Assembly: GCA_947594095.1 (NCBI GenBank)
Contig: CANQEA010000025.1
Span: forward strand, 1-17,633
Length of the DNA: 17,633 nt
Direction: 5' to 3'
Origin: an uncultured Clostridia bacterium
GTDB lineage: Bacteria > Bacillota_A > Clostridia > TANB77 > CAG-508
Shown: positions 1 through 7,790 of the stretch, one piece after another
How positions within the stretch are numbered: the first letter of the stretch is position 1
Layout: each line of letters begins with the position of its first letter
Translations under genes and position numbers: made by a program
Notes under the pieces: generated by a model
The model's database searches: none
What the model was told of the DNA's origin: nothing
The model's input: the letters and a program-made list of their open reading frames with translations, nothing else

Positions 1-13
1 TATTTTTACACAC

Positions 14-45
14 AAAAATTCCAGCGATTTCTCACTGGAATTTTT
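14..45 (-). terminator. Probable intrinsic terminator
   Basis: A perfect 11-bp inverted repeat (AAAAATTCCAG at 14-24, CTGGAATTTTT at 35-45) encloses a 10-base loop. Read on the minus strand it lies about 35 bases past the stop of the small gene at 81-428 and ends in TTTTT, so it most likely ends the minus-strand transcript. The arms are AT-rich at the base and could work in both directions. Confidence 0.6.
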
Positions 46-80
46 GCTTTCGGGTTTCTATTTTAGGACACCCTCTTGCT

Positions 81-428
81 TTATTCTGTTTCCCTTATAA
101 TGTTATTCACATTTATTTTGAATTTTTCATAGGTTTCCTTTAAATCTTCAATCATATTGGGATTTATTTTATACATCGTCCATGTAATTTCATTGAAATA
201 CTCGGACAATCCAAATCCAAATTGAAAAGGATCTTTTTCTCTTGAGAAGTCAAAACCTTGTATTACAGAGAAAAGATGATTAAAATGTTCATTATATTCT
301 CTGAATGTTCCCTGTTTCTCTGGTGTGTTTAACATACATAGAAAACCTTTAGAAAATATTTGCAACACGTTTAAAAGTGTTGCTTTCTCTCCTTGTAATT
401 GCCGTACCTGTTGCTCTGTTAGTTTCAT
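81..428 (-). CDS. Hypothetical 115-aa protein with atypical codon use
   Basis: I do not recognise the family. The product is a soluble, mostly helical 115-residue protein without signal peptide or membrane segment; it has a Trp/Tyr/Phe-rich middle (about residues 55-85) and a charged C-terminal helix. The ATG start is set by a perfect AGGAGG seven bases upstream. It follows yhaN by 62 bases in the same direction with no clear promoter between, so it may be co-transcribed. Codon use differs from its neighbours: GAG, CAG, GTG and AAC are common here, while the surrounding genes use almost only GAA, CAA and AAT. It also contains an in-frame CGG (residue Arg9, bases 402-404), a codon nearly absent elsewhere in the window. 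This suggests recent acquisition. The length, start and terminator support a real gene. Confidence 0.7.
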   Translation of the reverse strand: MKLTEQQVRQLQGEKATLLNVLQIFSKGFLCMLNTPEKQGTFREYNEHFNHLFSVIQGFDFSREKDPFQFGFGLSEYFNEITWTMYKINPNMIEDLKETYEKFKINVNNIIRETE

Positions 429-490
429 TTTTTCCTCCTAATTAAGAATAGAAATTTATATATTACTATGTTTTACATTTTATAATATAT

Positions 491-2386
491 TTACATAATT
501 GTCAATTTATATGGAATATTTTCTTTTTCTAATATTTCTTTTTCTCTATCTGTGCATGTTAATATTATAATTTGATTTTCTTGAAATTCTGTATTTAAAT
601 ATTTTAATATGTTTTTTAACCTTTCTGTGTCGTAATATGCAAATGCTTCATCTAAAATTATTGGCATATTTTCTTCTGAAATTTCTTTTGCCATGGCAAG
701 CCTTAATGATATGTATAATTGTTGTATTGTTCCTACACTTAATTTTTCTGCTGATATGTATTCTCCATTTTCTTTTTCTACAATTATTCCTTCTTCGTCA
801 TTTATTCTTACATTTTTATATTTACCATCTGATATTTTTTCTATATTTTTTGATAAATTTTCTGTGAATTTTGGTGTTACATTTTCTTTCATTTTTTGGT
901 ATGCTGTTTCTAATGCTTGTTTTGCTATTTCTATACTTTCATTTAATTTTAATAAATTTTCTTTTTCTTCTTTTAATTCTTCTAATTGCTCTTCTAATGA
1001 TGATAATTGTTCTACTTTTGGCTCTATATTATTTTTATCTAATTCTAATGTATGATATTCTAATTTATTTTTATTTAATTTATTTTGTATATTTTCAAAT
1101 TCTATATTTATATTTTGTAAATTAAAATAATAATTTATTTCATTTTCTTCTATATTATTATTTTTTAATTTTTCTTTTTTTAAATTTATTTCTAAATTAA
1201 TTTTATTTTTTATTTTTTCTATTTCATCATTTTGAATTTTATTATTTTTTTCTAGTAAATTTATTTCTGTATTTATTTCATTTTCTTTTTGTTCTATATT
1301 TTGTTTTTCTATTTTTTCTTTATTTTTTATTTTATTTTTTGAAAAAATATTTAATATTATAAAAATTGTGAAAGCCAGTATTACCAATGGAATAAAAATA
1401 TAATAAATTATTGGATTTTTTATAATAAATATATTTATTGCTATAATTAAAATTAAAAATAAAATTATTAAACTAAAAATTATATTATTTTTTTTATTTT
1501 TATTAGAATTATTATTTTCTATTTTTTTTATTTTTTCTTTTTCTGTTTTTAATTCTTTTATTTTTTCTTCATTATTTATTTTTATTTTTTCATTTAATTT
1601 TATTTTTTCATTTTCTATATTTTCTTGTTCTTTTATTTTTTTTATTTCTGAAATTATTTTTAATTTTTTTTCATTTTTTTCTATTTCTTTTTCTAAATTA
1701 TTTTTTAATGTTTCTATTTCATATTTTTTTTCTTTGAAATTATTTATTTCGTTTATTTCATTTTCTGTTTGTTTTATTTTTTCGTTTATTATATTTATTG
1801 GTCTTTCTTGTGTTCTTTCTGTTCCTATTTCGTCTACTTGTTTTTTGTTTAATTTATCCATTGCTTTTTTATATGATATTTTGTCATCACCTGTCCCTGC
1901 TAAATTTGCAACTTTTTGTATTAAAATATTTTGTGTTTGCTTGTCTAATTTTACTTCTTCTTGCTCTGATATTAATGTGGATAAGAATAATGTTTCGTCT
2001 ATTTTTGTTTGTTCAAAAAAGAATTGGTTTCCTGATGTTTTATCTATATTAAATTGTTTTGATATTTCTTCTGAATTTTCATTATATATTTTTGGATTTT
2101 TTTTATTAAAGTCCCTGTATACTTCAAATTTTTTACCGTCATCCAAAGTATATGTTAATTTCCCCGAGAATTCTTCTCCTAACCATGGCTTGTATCTATC
2201 ATAATCTGAAAATTCTTTTCCTCTTTTATTTTTTGAAATTCCATAAAAAATATCTATAATAAATTTTAATAATGTAGATTTTCCACTTTCATTATTTCCT
2301 TTTATTATATTTATTTTTTCTGATAATTCTATTTCTTTGTTATTTAAATTTCCAAATGAATTTATTTTTAAATTATTTATTTTCAA
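491..2386 (-). CDS. yhaN: YhaN-like SbcC/Rad50-type AAA ATPase
   Basis: ATPase subunit of an SbcCD-like DNA-processing complex, partner of the YhaO phosphoesterase encoded just upstream. The 631-residue protein has a Rad50/SbcC layout: N-terminal Walker A (GNNESGKST, residues 30-38), a long Lys/Glu/Asn-rich coiled coil, a central pair of hydrophobic segments (about 300-350), a second coiled coil, then an ABC-type signature (LSVGTIQQ, about 547) and Walker B (IILDEAF, about 573). Two membrane segments inside the coiled coil are a known feature of YhaN as opposed to SbcC, and imply a membrane-tethered ATPase. The start is TTG, overlapping the TGA of yhaO as TTGA, with GGAAG nine bases upstream. 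DNA end processing or repair is the family-based prediction; no substrate can be read from the sequence. Confidence 0.88.
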   Translation of the reverse strand: MKINNLKINSFGNLNNKEIELSEKINIIKGNNESGKSTLLKFIIDIFYGISKNKRGKEFSDYDRYKPWLGEEFSGKLTYTLDDGKKFEVYRDFNKKNPKIYNENSEEISKQFNIDKTSGNQFFFEQTKIDETLFLSTLISEQEEVKLDKQTQNILIQKVANLAGTGDDKISYKKAMDKLNKKQVDEIGTERTQERPINIINEKIKQTENEINEINNFKEKKYEIETLKNNLEKEIEKNEKKLKIISEIKKIKEQENIENEKIKLNEKIKINNEEKIKELKTEKEKIKKIENNNSNKNKKNNIIFSLIILFLILIIAINIFIIKNPIIYYIFIPLVILAFTIFIILNIFSKNKIKNKEKIEKQNIEQKENEINTEINLLEKNNKIQNDEIEKIKNKINLEINLKKEKLKNNNIEENEINYYFNLQNINIEFENIQNKLNKNKLEYHTLELDKNNIEPKVEQLSSLEEQLEELKEEKENLLKLNESIEIAKQALETAYQKMKENVTPKFTENLSKNIEKISDGKYKNVRINDEEGIIVEKENGEYISAEKLSVGTIQQLYISLRLAMAKEISEENMPIILDEAFAYYDTERLKNILKYLNTEFQENQIIILTCTDREKEILEKENIPYKLTIM

Positions 2387-3522
2387 GATAACACTTCCAT
2401 TCCTATTTCTATGGCTTTTTCTATAATTTCTTGATTTATATTTTCTTTTATATTTTCTTGTTTTTCGCCATTTATTTTAAACTCTATGTCGGTCTGCTCA
2501 TTTTTATTTGTTTTTATGTTATTTATTTTATTTAACATTTCTTTTGCAAAAAGCCCTTTTAAACTGACTTCGTTTGCTATTTCTTCTAATTTATAATTTA
2601 TTTTTGTTTTATCTTTTATTTTTATAATATTTTTTATTTCTATTTTTTTATATAATTTATATGTATTTATTTCAAAGTTTCTATTTCCTATTAATATTAT
2701 TTTATAATATTTATTTTCTTCTATATTTATTTCTGATATTTTTTGTATTAATTCTTCTATAGTATTTATTTCTGATATGTCTAATTCTTTTTCTATAAAT
2801 TCTTTTTCGTCCAATTCTATGAATTCTATTTTGGGTTCTGTATTTTTATTTATTTCGCCTACAATCATTCCATGTTTTCCTAATTCATCAAACCCCATTG
2901 AAATTGTAGAGCCTGGATATATAATATTTTCTGTTAATTTTGGTTTATGTATGTGACCTAATGCTACATAATCAAAACCTATTTCTTTTAATTTACTAGA
3001 TGATAATGTATTGTATGCCCTTTCTTCATCATGGCCACCATCTAAACTTGCATGTGTTAATAATATATTTATTTTTGTTTTATCTTCTATTTTTATATTT
3101 TCTATTTCTGATTTATAACAGTAAAAATCATCAAAACCAAAGCCATATAAATTGAATTCTGGCTCTTCTATTTTTTCTATTTGTGCTTTAAATATTTTTA
3201 CATTTTCATTCCATATATATTTATTGTAGTATGAGTTTGATAAGTATGGGTCGTGATTTCCTGGTGCTATATATATTTTTGTTTCTGGAATTTCTTTGAA
3301 TAAATTGTTGATGTATTCTATTGTACTTTGCCTTATGCTTTCTTGCTCGTACAAGTCCCCTGCTATAAATAAGTAAGGTATTTTATTTTCTTTTATGTAA
3401 TTTATTATTTTTTTGAATACTTGCCTTTGATCTATTCTTCTTGCTTCGCCAAGTTCTCTTCTACTGCTTAATAGTGTGAAGGGCGTGTCAAAGTGCATGT
3501 CTGCTATATGTACAAATTTCAT
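2383..3522 (-). CDS. yhaO: YhaO-like metallophosphoesterase (SbcD/Mre11 type)
   Basis: Predicted DNA exonuclease of the calcineurin-like phosphoesterase fold, working with the YhaN ATPase. All metal-binding motifs are visible in order: D8-x-H10 (HIADMH), GD (D56), GNHD (89-91), H157 (LLTHAS) and GHIH (H190, H192), so the enzyme should be active. The first 240 residues are the nuclease core; the remaining 140 are Lys/Glu/Ile-rich and probably form the capping and ATPase-binding part. The length of 379 fits the YhaO group. The start is ATG with AGGAGA four bases upstream, downstream of a near-consensus promoter at 3562-3590. Its stop overlaps the yhaN start by four bases, indicating translational coupling. 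Confidence 0.9.
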   Translation of the reverse strand: MKFVHIADMHFDTPFTLLSSRRELGEARRIDQRQVFKKIINYIKENKIPYLFIAGDLYEQESIRQSTIEYINNLFKEIPETKIYIAPGNHDPYLSNSYYNKYIWNENVKIFKAQIEKIEEPEFNLYGFGFDDFYCYKSEIENIKIEDKTKINILLTHASLDGGHDEERAYNTLSSSKLKEIGFDYVALGHIHKPKLTENIIYPGSTISMGFDELGKHGMIVGEINKNTEPKIEFIELDEKEFIEKELDISEINTIEELIQKISEINIEENKYYKIILIGNRNFEINTYKLYKKIEIKNIIKIKDKTKINYKLEEIANEVSLKGLFAKEMLNKINNIKTNKNEQTDIEFKINGEKQENIKENINQEIIEKAIEIGMEVLS

Positions 3523-3561
3523 GTTTTCTCCTTTTTTTACATTATAATTTATTTTTTGTTT

Positions 3562-3590
3562 ATTATATATTCATTATTATGAAAAGTCAA
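3562..3590 (-). promoter_or_regulatory. Sigma-A-type promoter for yhaO-yhaN
   Basis: On the minus strand TTGACT (3590-3585), a 17-base spacer and TATAAT (3567-3562). This is one mismatch from consensus, about 40 bases before the yhaO ATG. Confidence 0.75.
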
Positions 3591-3625
3591 TAAGTTTTTA
3601 AACATTTGTTCTTGTGTTTTGCATG

Positions 3626-3661
3626 AAAAATATCTTATGCTTTATTTCATAAGATATTTTT
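3626..3661 (-). terminator. Intrinsic terminator of the exporter operon
   Basis: A perfect 14-bp inverted repeat (AAAAATATCTTATG at 3626-3639, CATAAGATATTTTT at 3648-3661) with an eight-base loop. It lies about 50 bases after the gldG-like stop and before the yhaO promoter. Both strands end in a T run (TTTTT on minus, TTTTTT on plus), so it may be bidirectional, although no plus-strand gene precedes it. Confidence 0.75.
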
Positions 3662-3689
3662 TATTATATTATTTTCTCGGTTTTTGTCT

Positions 3690-3722
3690 GTCCCTAAATT
3701 CCGGAATTTTAGAACCGTCCCC
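3690..3722. repeat. REP-like palindromic element overlapping the gldG 3' end
   Basis: Read on the minus strand the element is GGGGACGGTTCT, then the self-complementary AAATTCCGGAATTT (3696-3709), then AGGGAC. The G-rich GGGAC ends flanking a palindrome look like a small intergenic repeat, and short GGGACGG-type elements are common between genes in clostridial genomes (from memory, not searched). Here it supplies the last codons and stop of the gldG-like gene. A related GGGACGG core is present in the dnaD/gyrA hairpin. Confidence 0.45.
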
Positions 3723-5133
3723 TTCTTACTATCCAAACTATAATTCCCGTTAGTATTATAAATATTGGTAATGCTATTATAATTATTGTTATAATTGTAT
3801 TTTCTATTTCTGTTGGAACATATGTTATTAATCCAGTATCTTTTCTAACTGTTATTGTGTCTGTTCTTTGTGTTAATTTTGCTACTGTGTTTAATATTAA
3901 ATCTTTATTATTTGCAAAGTATATTCCGTAATCATATGTTCCGCTTCCTATTTGTACTGGAAGGTCGCTTGCAAATATACTGTTTGAGAATATTGCTAAT
4001 TCTGTTGTTCCGTTTTCTATTTTTTTTGTTATATATGCTCCTAAGCTTGCACCACCTGCGTCTTCGTCTCCTGCTATTCTATTTTTTGTTGTTTGACTTA
4101 TATTAGTTCTATAAAATGCTGTTTCACTTGCCGTTACTAAATTTGTAACTTCTACATTTAGGTTTTCTAGTTCTTCGTCTGTTTTAAATTCTAATTTTCC
4201 TGGATTTATAAATATTACTCCATCTCCTGTTGATATATATCTTGTTATATCTGATGAATAGCTTAAGTCTGGCATAATTATGCTTGCATAGTTTCTTATC
4301 ATTTTATTTGAGTCTTGCTCATATATATATCCTTTTCCTACAGATACTCCATATATATCTAATATTTGATTAAAGTTTTTAAAGTCTATGTTTTCTGTGT
4401 TTGGCTCTGTTAAAATTATAATTTTTCCACCATTGTTTATGTAATCTATTATTATTTGTTTTTCAAATTCTGTTATGTCTTCGTCTAAATCTGTAAAGAA
4501 TAATACACTGCAATCTTCTGGTACACTACCACTTATTACTAAATCTATATTTTCTACATCATTTGCTTCATTTTTTAAATATTCTGTTACTATTTGTAAT
4601 GAGTCATCATATCTTACATGATTTGTTACTATATATATTTTTGGTTTTTTTTCTAAGTTTACGTCTAATATTGCATTTGTTATAGATTCTTCGGTTATGT
4701 CTATTTGCTCATATGTTGTGTAGTCGTATGTGTATAAGTCTGCTGTTGTTAGGATTTTTGTTTTATCTTCTGTTTCTACAACAATTGCTGTACTTGTACT
4801 TCCTATACCATATTTCGTTACTAAATCTGGCCTTGTTGTTATGTCACTTATTTCTTCGTATGATATGTTTGAATTTTGCTTTGTGTATTGCTTTGCAAAG
4901 TTTACTACGTTTTCGTAATCTTGCATTCCAAATAGAAGTATTTTTGTTTCTTTTACATTTGCTATTTTGTCTTTTGTTTCTTGTGTTAATGTATATAATT
5001 TTTCTGTTGTTAAATCTATATCTTCTATTTGTGCATTTGCTAAAATTGTACTAATTGCTATATATATCGCTATTAACAATAATATTAAAATTATTGTTGT
5101 GATTGTACTTCTTAACCATTTATTCTTTTTCAC
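3709..5133 (-). CDS. GldG-like ABC transporter auxiliary protein
   Basis: Third gene of an ABC-2 exporter operon; belongs to the ABC-transporter auxiliary family related to GldG of Bacteroidota gliding systems. In Bacillota its substrate is unknown. The 474-residue protein has an N-terminal membrane anchor (about 10-33), a large extracytoplasmic domain with the family's early LTTEKLYTLTQET stretch, and a C-terminal membrane helix (about 446-469) ending in a short basic tail. The start is GTG with AGGAGG seven bases upstream; that ribosome binding site is formed by the last two Arg codons of the permease gene. Its only CGG codon is the penultimate sense codon, inside the repeat at 3690-3722. 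If CGG causes a +1 shift here as proposed for 16.4-17.5 kb, the tail would run 15 residues further (GSKIPEFRDRQKPRK) to a TAA at 3669-3671. Confidence 0.82.
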   Translation of the reverse strand: MKKNKWLRSTITTIILILLLIAIYIAISTILANAQIEDIDLTTEKLYTLTQETKDKIANVKETKILLFGMQDYENVVNFAKQYTKQNSNISYEEISDITTRPDLVTKYGIGSTSTAIVVETEDKTKILTTADLYTYDYTTYEQIDITEESITNAILDVNLEKKPKIYIVTNHVRYDDSLQIVTEYLKNEANDVENIDLVISGSVPEDCSVLFFTDLDEDITEFEKQIIIDYINNGGKIIILTEPNTENIDFKNFNQILDIYGVSVGKGYIYEQDSNKMIRNYASIIMPDLSYSSDITRYISTGDGVIFINPGKLEFKTDEELENLNVEVTNLVTASETAFYRTNISQTTKNRIAGDEDAGGASLGAYITKKIENGTTELAIFSNSIFASDLPVQIGSGTYDYGIYFANNKDLILNTVAKLTQRTDTITVRKDTGLITYVPTEIENTIITIIIIALPIFIILTGIIVWIVRRGRF

Positions 5134-5137
5134 TGTT

Positions 5138-5821
5138 TTACCTCCTTATTAATTTTCTTCTTGCCATTACTATTATTGTTAAAATGTTGAATAATATTGA
5201 AAAGGCAAGTAGACTTATTGTTTCTTCTATTGGTAATACTCCTGTTGTAAATGGGTAAAACTTATCTAATAATGCTACACTGTTAAATATATTTGATATT
5301 CCTGGTAAAAACCACATTATTATAAATGATGATATTGTAACAGTTGCTGCTATTATTTGATTTTCTGTTAAGCTTGATATAAACATTCCAAATGAAATGT
5401 ATGCCATTGATAGTAAAAGGAATCCTATTAATGTTGTTATTGTTACTGATATGTCTGGTACTTTATAATAGCAAAGTATTGCGAAAAATACTAATGTAAA
5501 AAGTTCTGTTACTGCTGTTACAAGTACAGCTGCTATGTATTTTCCAAGTGTTATTCCTACCATGCTTCTTGGTGATGTTAATAGTAATTGTTCTGTTCCA
5601 TTTTTTCTTTCTTCTGAAAACATTCTCATTGTTAATATTGGTATTATAAATGTTAATGCTTGTGCTGCGTAGTAAAACATGTATTCAAAGTTTGTTGACC
5701 CCAATGAAATTGCTGTTTCATAAAAGAATAAACTGCACATTGCTATGAATAAGCCTATAAATACGTACCCTATTGGAGATAGAAAATAACTTTTAAATTC
5801 TTTTTTTAATACTGCCCACAT
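5138..5821 (-). CDS. ABC-2 type exporter permease (GldF-like)
   Basis: Integral membrane subunit of the exporter. The 227 residues hold about six hydrophobic segments, beginning with the family-typical KKEFKSYFLSPIGYVF entry helix and containing a cytoplasmic ERKNGTEQLLLTSP loop that in this family contacts the ATPase. Length and motif match GldF/NosY-type permeases. The ATG overlaps the TAA of the ATPase gene by one base (TAATG), with GGAGGA upstream. Its final codons AGG AGG double as the ribosome binding site of the next gene. A single short permease gene implies a homodimer or partnership with the auxiliary protein; the substrate cannot be deduced. Confidence 0.87.
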   Translation of the reverse strand: MWAVLKKEFKSYFLSPIGYVFIGLFIAMCSLFFYETAISLGSTNFEYMFYYAAQALTFIIPILTMRMFSEERKNGTEQLLLTSPRSMVGITLGKYIAAVLVTAVTELFTLVFFAILCYYKVPDISVTITTLIGFLLLSMAYISFGMFISSLTENQIIAATVTISSFIIMWFLPGISNIFNSVALLDKFYPFTTGVLPIEETISLLAFSILFNILTIIVMARRKLIRR

Positions 5822-6759
5822 TATTTTTCTCCTCCTTCTTCTATTAATTTTATAAATGCATCTTCTAAGCTTACTTCTGCCTTTTTTAATTCAAATACTG
5901 TAATATTTTCTTTTGGTAATGTTTCTATAATTTTCTTTCTTATGTCTATATTTCCATCTGATATTAATTTGTATTGTTTTGTACCGTCTTCATTGTCTTT
6001 TACCATTTCTATTTTTTTAAGTCCTTCTATATTTATGTTACTCATTTTTTCTTCTTTATCTTCTACTGTGACTAATATTATATTTTTTTCTTTTACTTGT
6101 TCCTCTAGGTTTTCTGGTGTATTTATTGCTAAAATTTTTCCTTTATTTATTATTACTACTTTTTCACATATTTGACTAATTTCTGATAATATGTGTGAAC
6201 TTAATATTACCGTATGTGTTTTTCCTAATTCTTTTATTAATTTTCTAATTTCTATTATTTGCTTTGGATCTAACCCTACTGTTGGCTCATCTAGTATTAA
6301 TACGTCTGGATTTCCTACTAATGCACCTGCCATGCTGACTCTTTGTTTGTATCCTCTTGATAAGTTCTTTATGATTTTATTTTCTACTTCTTTTAAACCT
6401 GTCTTTTCTATTATACTTTCTACTTCTTCTTTTCTATTCTTTTTTTCTACTAGTTTTAATTCTGCCATATATTTTACAAATTCTTTTACTGTAAGGTCTG
6501 TGTATAGTGGTACATTTTCTGGCATATATCCTATTTGCTTTTTTACTTTTTTGGGCTTTTTTGATATATCATCTCCATTTATTATTACTGTACCCTCTGT
6601 TGGCTCTATAAATCCCGTTATTATGTTCATTGTTGTTGTTTTGCCTGCTCCATTTGGTCCTAAAAAGCCCATTATTTCACCGTCTTTTACTTCAAAACTT
6701 ATATCATCAACAGCTGTTACTTTTCCGTATTTTTTCGTAACATTTTTTACTTCTATCAA
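5821..6759 (-). CDS. ABC transporter ATP-binding protein (GldA-like)
   Basis: Cytoplasmic ATPase energising the exporter. In order: Walker A GPNGAGKT (34-41), a variant signature LSRGY (133-137, in place of LSGGQ), Walker B VLILDEPT (153-160) and the H-loop His189 (SSHIL). A roughly 100-residue C-terminal extension (about 210-312) is typical of ABC-2 drug- or lipid-type ATPases. The TTG start is chosen because AGGAGG lies seven bases upstream and the family begins with this IEVKNVTKKYG sequence; no upstream ATG is in frame near the site. First gene of a tight three-gene operon with the permease and auxiliary protein. I see no regulator next to it. Confidence 0.9.
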   Translation of the reverse strand: MIEVKNVTKKYGKVTAVDDISFEVKDGEIMGFLGPNGAGKTTTMNIITGFIEPTEGTVIINGDDISKKPKKVKKQIGYMPENVPLYTDLTVKEFVKYMAELKLVEKKNRKEEVESIIEKTGLKEVENKIIKNLSRGYKQRVSMAGALVGNPDVLILDEPTVGLDPKQIIEIRKLIKELGKTHTVILSSHILSEISQICEKVVIINKGKILAINTPENLEEQVKEKNIILVTVEDKEEKMSNINIEGLKKIEMVKDNEDGTKQYKLISDGNIDIRKKIIETLPKENITVFELKKAEVSLEDAFIKLIEEGGEK

Positions 6760-6842
6760 AATAATTCCTCCTCTTTGTAAAAGTTTGTTCTACCACTTTC
6801 CGTAGCATTACATAGATTATCATTATCGTTTGTTTTTTGCAA

Positions 6843-6864
6843 TATTTTTCACATATTTTTCACA
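6843..6864. repeat. Tandem 11-bp direct repeat between divergent genes
   Basis: TATTTTTCACA occurs twice head to tail (6843-6853, 6854-6864) in the 193-base gap between the divergent exporter and cation transporter operons. A spacing of one helical turn could suit an operator, but the sequence is very AT-rich and no regulator is recognised. Confidence 0.35.
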
Positions 6865-6952
6865 TTTAATTGATTTTCTCATATTAAGCAAAAAAATGAA
6901 TATATTTTTATTTAAAAGAATTGTTTTTATTATATGCTGATGTAGGAAAGGA

Positions 6953-7582
6953 ATGAATTTTAGTATGGTTAATTTATATCCGTTTTTAATTGCTTTTATT
7001 TTTGTTTTTATTTCTGAATTGGGTGATAAAACTCAACTTTTAGTTTTATCTTTTTCTTCTAAATTAAAGGCTACTACTATTTTAATTGGTGTTGCTTTGG
7101 GCTCTTTTTTAAGCCATGGTGTTGCTATTTTGTTTGGCAGTTCTCTTGGTTTTTTAGATAATGAATTTTTACATTTTTTATTGCAATTTTTAACTTTTTT
7201 ATCTTTCCTTATTTTTGGTGTTTTTTCATTTATTCCTAAAAGTGCTAATAATGATAATTCTAAAAAGAATACTTTAATTAATAAATTAATTGGTTTGGGT
7301 ATTGGTTATATTTTTATTATTGCTTTTTCTATTGCTATTGGTGAACTTGGAGATAAAACTTTTTTGGCTTCTTTAGGACTTGGTATAAGTTACCCTTCTT
7401 CTAAATTGTTTTTGATTTTTGGTGCTATTTCTGGTATGGTGGTTAGTGATTCTTTTGCTATTCTTTTTGGAAAATTTTTAAGTAGTAAGCTTTCTGAAAA
7501 TTTTTTACAAAAACTTTCTGGTGTTTTGTTTATCATTTTTGGTCTTATTGGTTTTGCTAAATTGTTTTTTAATATTTTTTAA
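6953..7582 (+). CDS. TMEM165/GDT1 (UPF0016) family cation transporter
   Basis: Predicted membrane exporter or exchanger of divalent cations, most often Mn2+ in bacteria (MneA-type) and Ca2+/Mn2+ in eukaryotes. The 209-residue protein has six hydrophobic segments in two homologous halves, each with the family's E-x-G-D-K-T motif: E22-L-G-D25-K-T and E131-L-G-D134-K-T. The halves are joined by a hydrophilic linker (about 96-112, SANNDNSKKN). ATG at 6953 follows AGGAAAGGA directly; ATG at 6965 (M5) is a possible alternative with better spacing. It is monocistronic. I looked for a manganese (yybP-ykoY) riboswitch in the leader and saw none. Confidence 0.9.
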   Translation: MNFSMVNLYPFLIAFIFVFISELGDKTQLLVLSFSSKLKATTILIGVALGSFLSHGVAILFGSSLGFLDNEFLHFLLQFLTFLSFLIFGVFSFIPKSANNDNSKKNTLINKLIGLGIGYIFIIAFSIAIGELGDKTFLASLGLGISYPSSKLFLIFGAISGMVVSDSFAILFGKFLSSKLSENFLQKLSGVLFIIFGLIGFAKLFFNIF

Positions 7583-7790
7583 ATATTTCTATAAATTAAA
7601 ACTTTATATTTTTTATTGTTTTTTCTGTTTCATAATGATATAATCTTTTTACTTTTAATATGTAGAATATTTGTACATTTTGTCACTTTATGTATTTTGC
7701 ATATGAAAAGGTATTTTTTATTAGAAAAACTTTAAAGTTTTGTGTTTTATGTATACTTTTTAAATAAAACATGAAAGGGTATGATTTATT

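Noticed and set aside
48..76. GGGTTTCTATTTTAGGACACCC as an insertion sequence or MITE end
   Set aside because: Only a four-base perfect terminal match, no target duplication and no transposase in view; the left side is cut by the window.
637..2204. Several plus-strand open frames of 60-156 codons opposite yhaN
   Set aside because: They are antisense shadows of the coiled-coil gene: extremely Leu/Phe-rich, no ribosome binding sites, and the minus-strand frame has clear motifs throughout.
6191..6805. Plus-strand open frame of 204 codons opposite the ABC ATPase gene
   Set aside because: It is antisense to the whole Walker A to Walker B region, low in Asp/Glu/Lys and without a ribosome binding site; a reading-frame shadow.
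6760..6952. Possible yybP-ykoY manganese riboswitch before the TMEM165-like gene
   Set aside because: The family is often Mn-regulated, but the leader is short, almost pure A/T and lacks the conserved G-rich three-way junction motifs.
7726..7741. 16-bp palindrome AAAACTTTAAAGTTTT before the DnaD-domain gene
   Set aside because: A/T-rich palindromes are expected by chance in such a sequence; position about 50 bases from the start gives no clear role, and no good promoter could be aligned to it.
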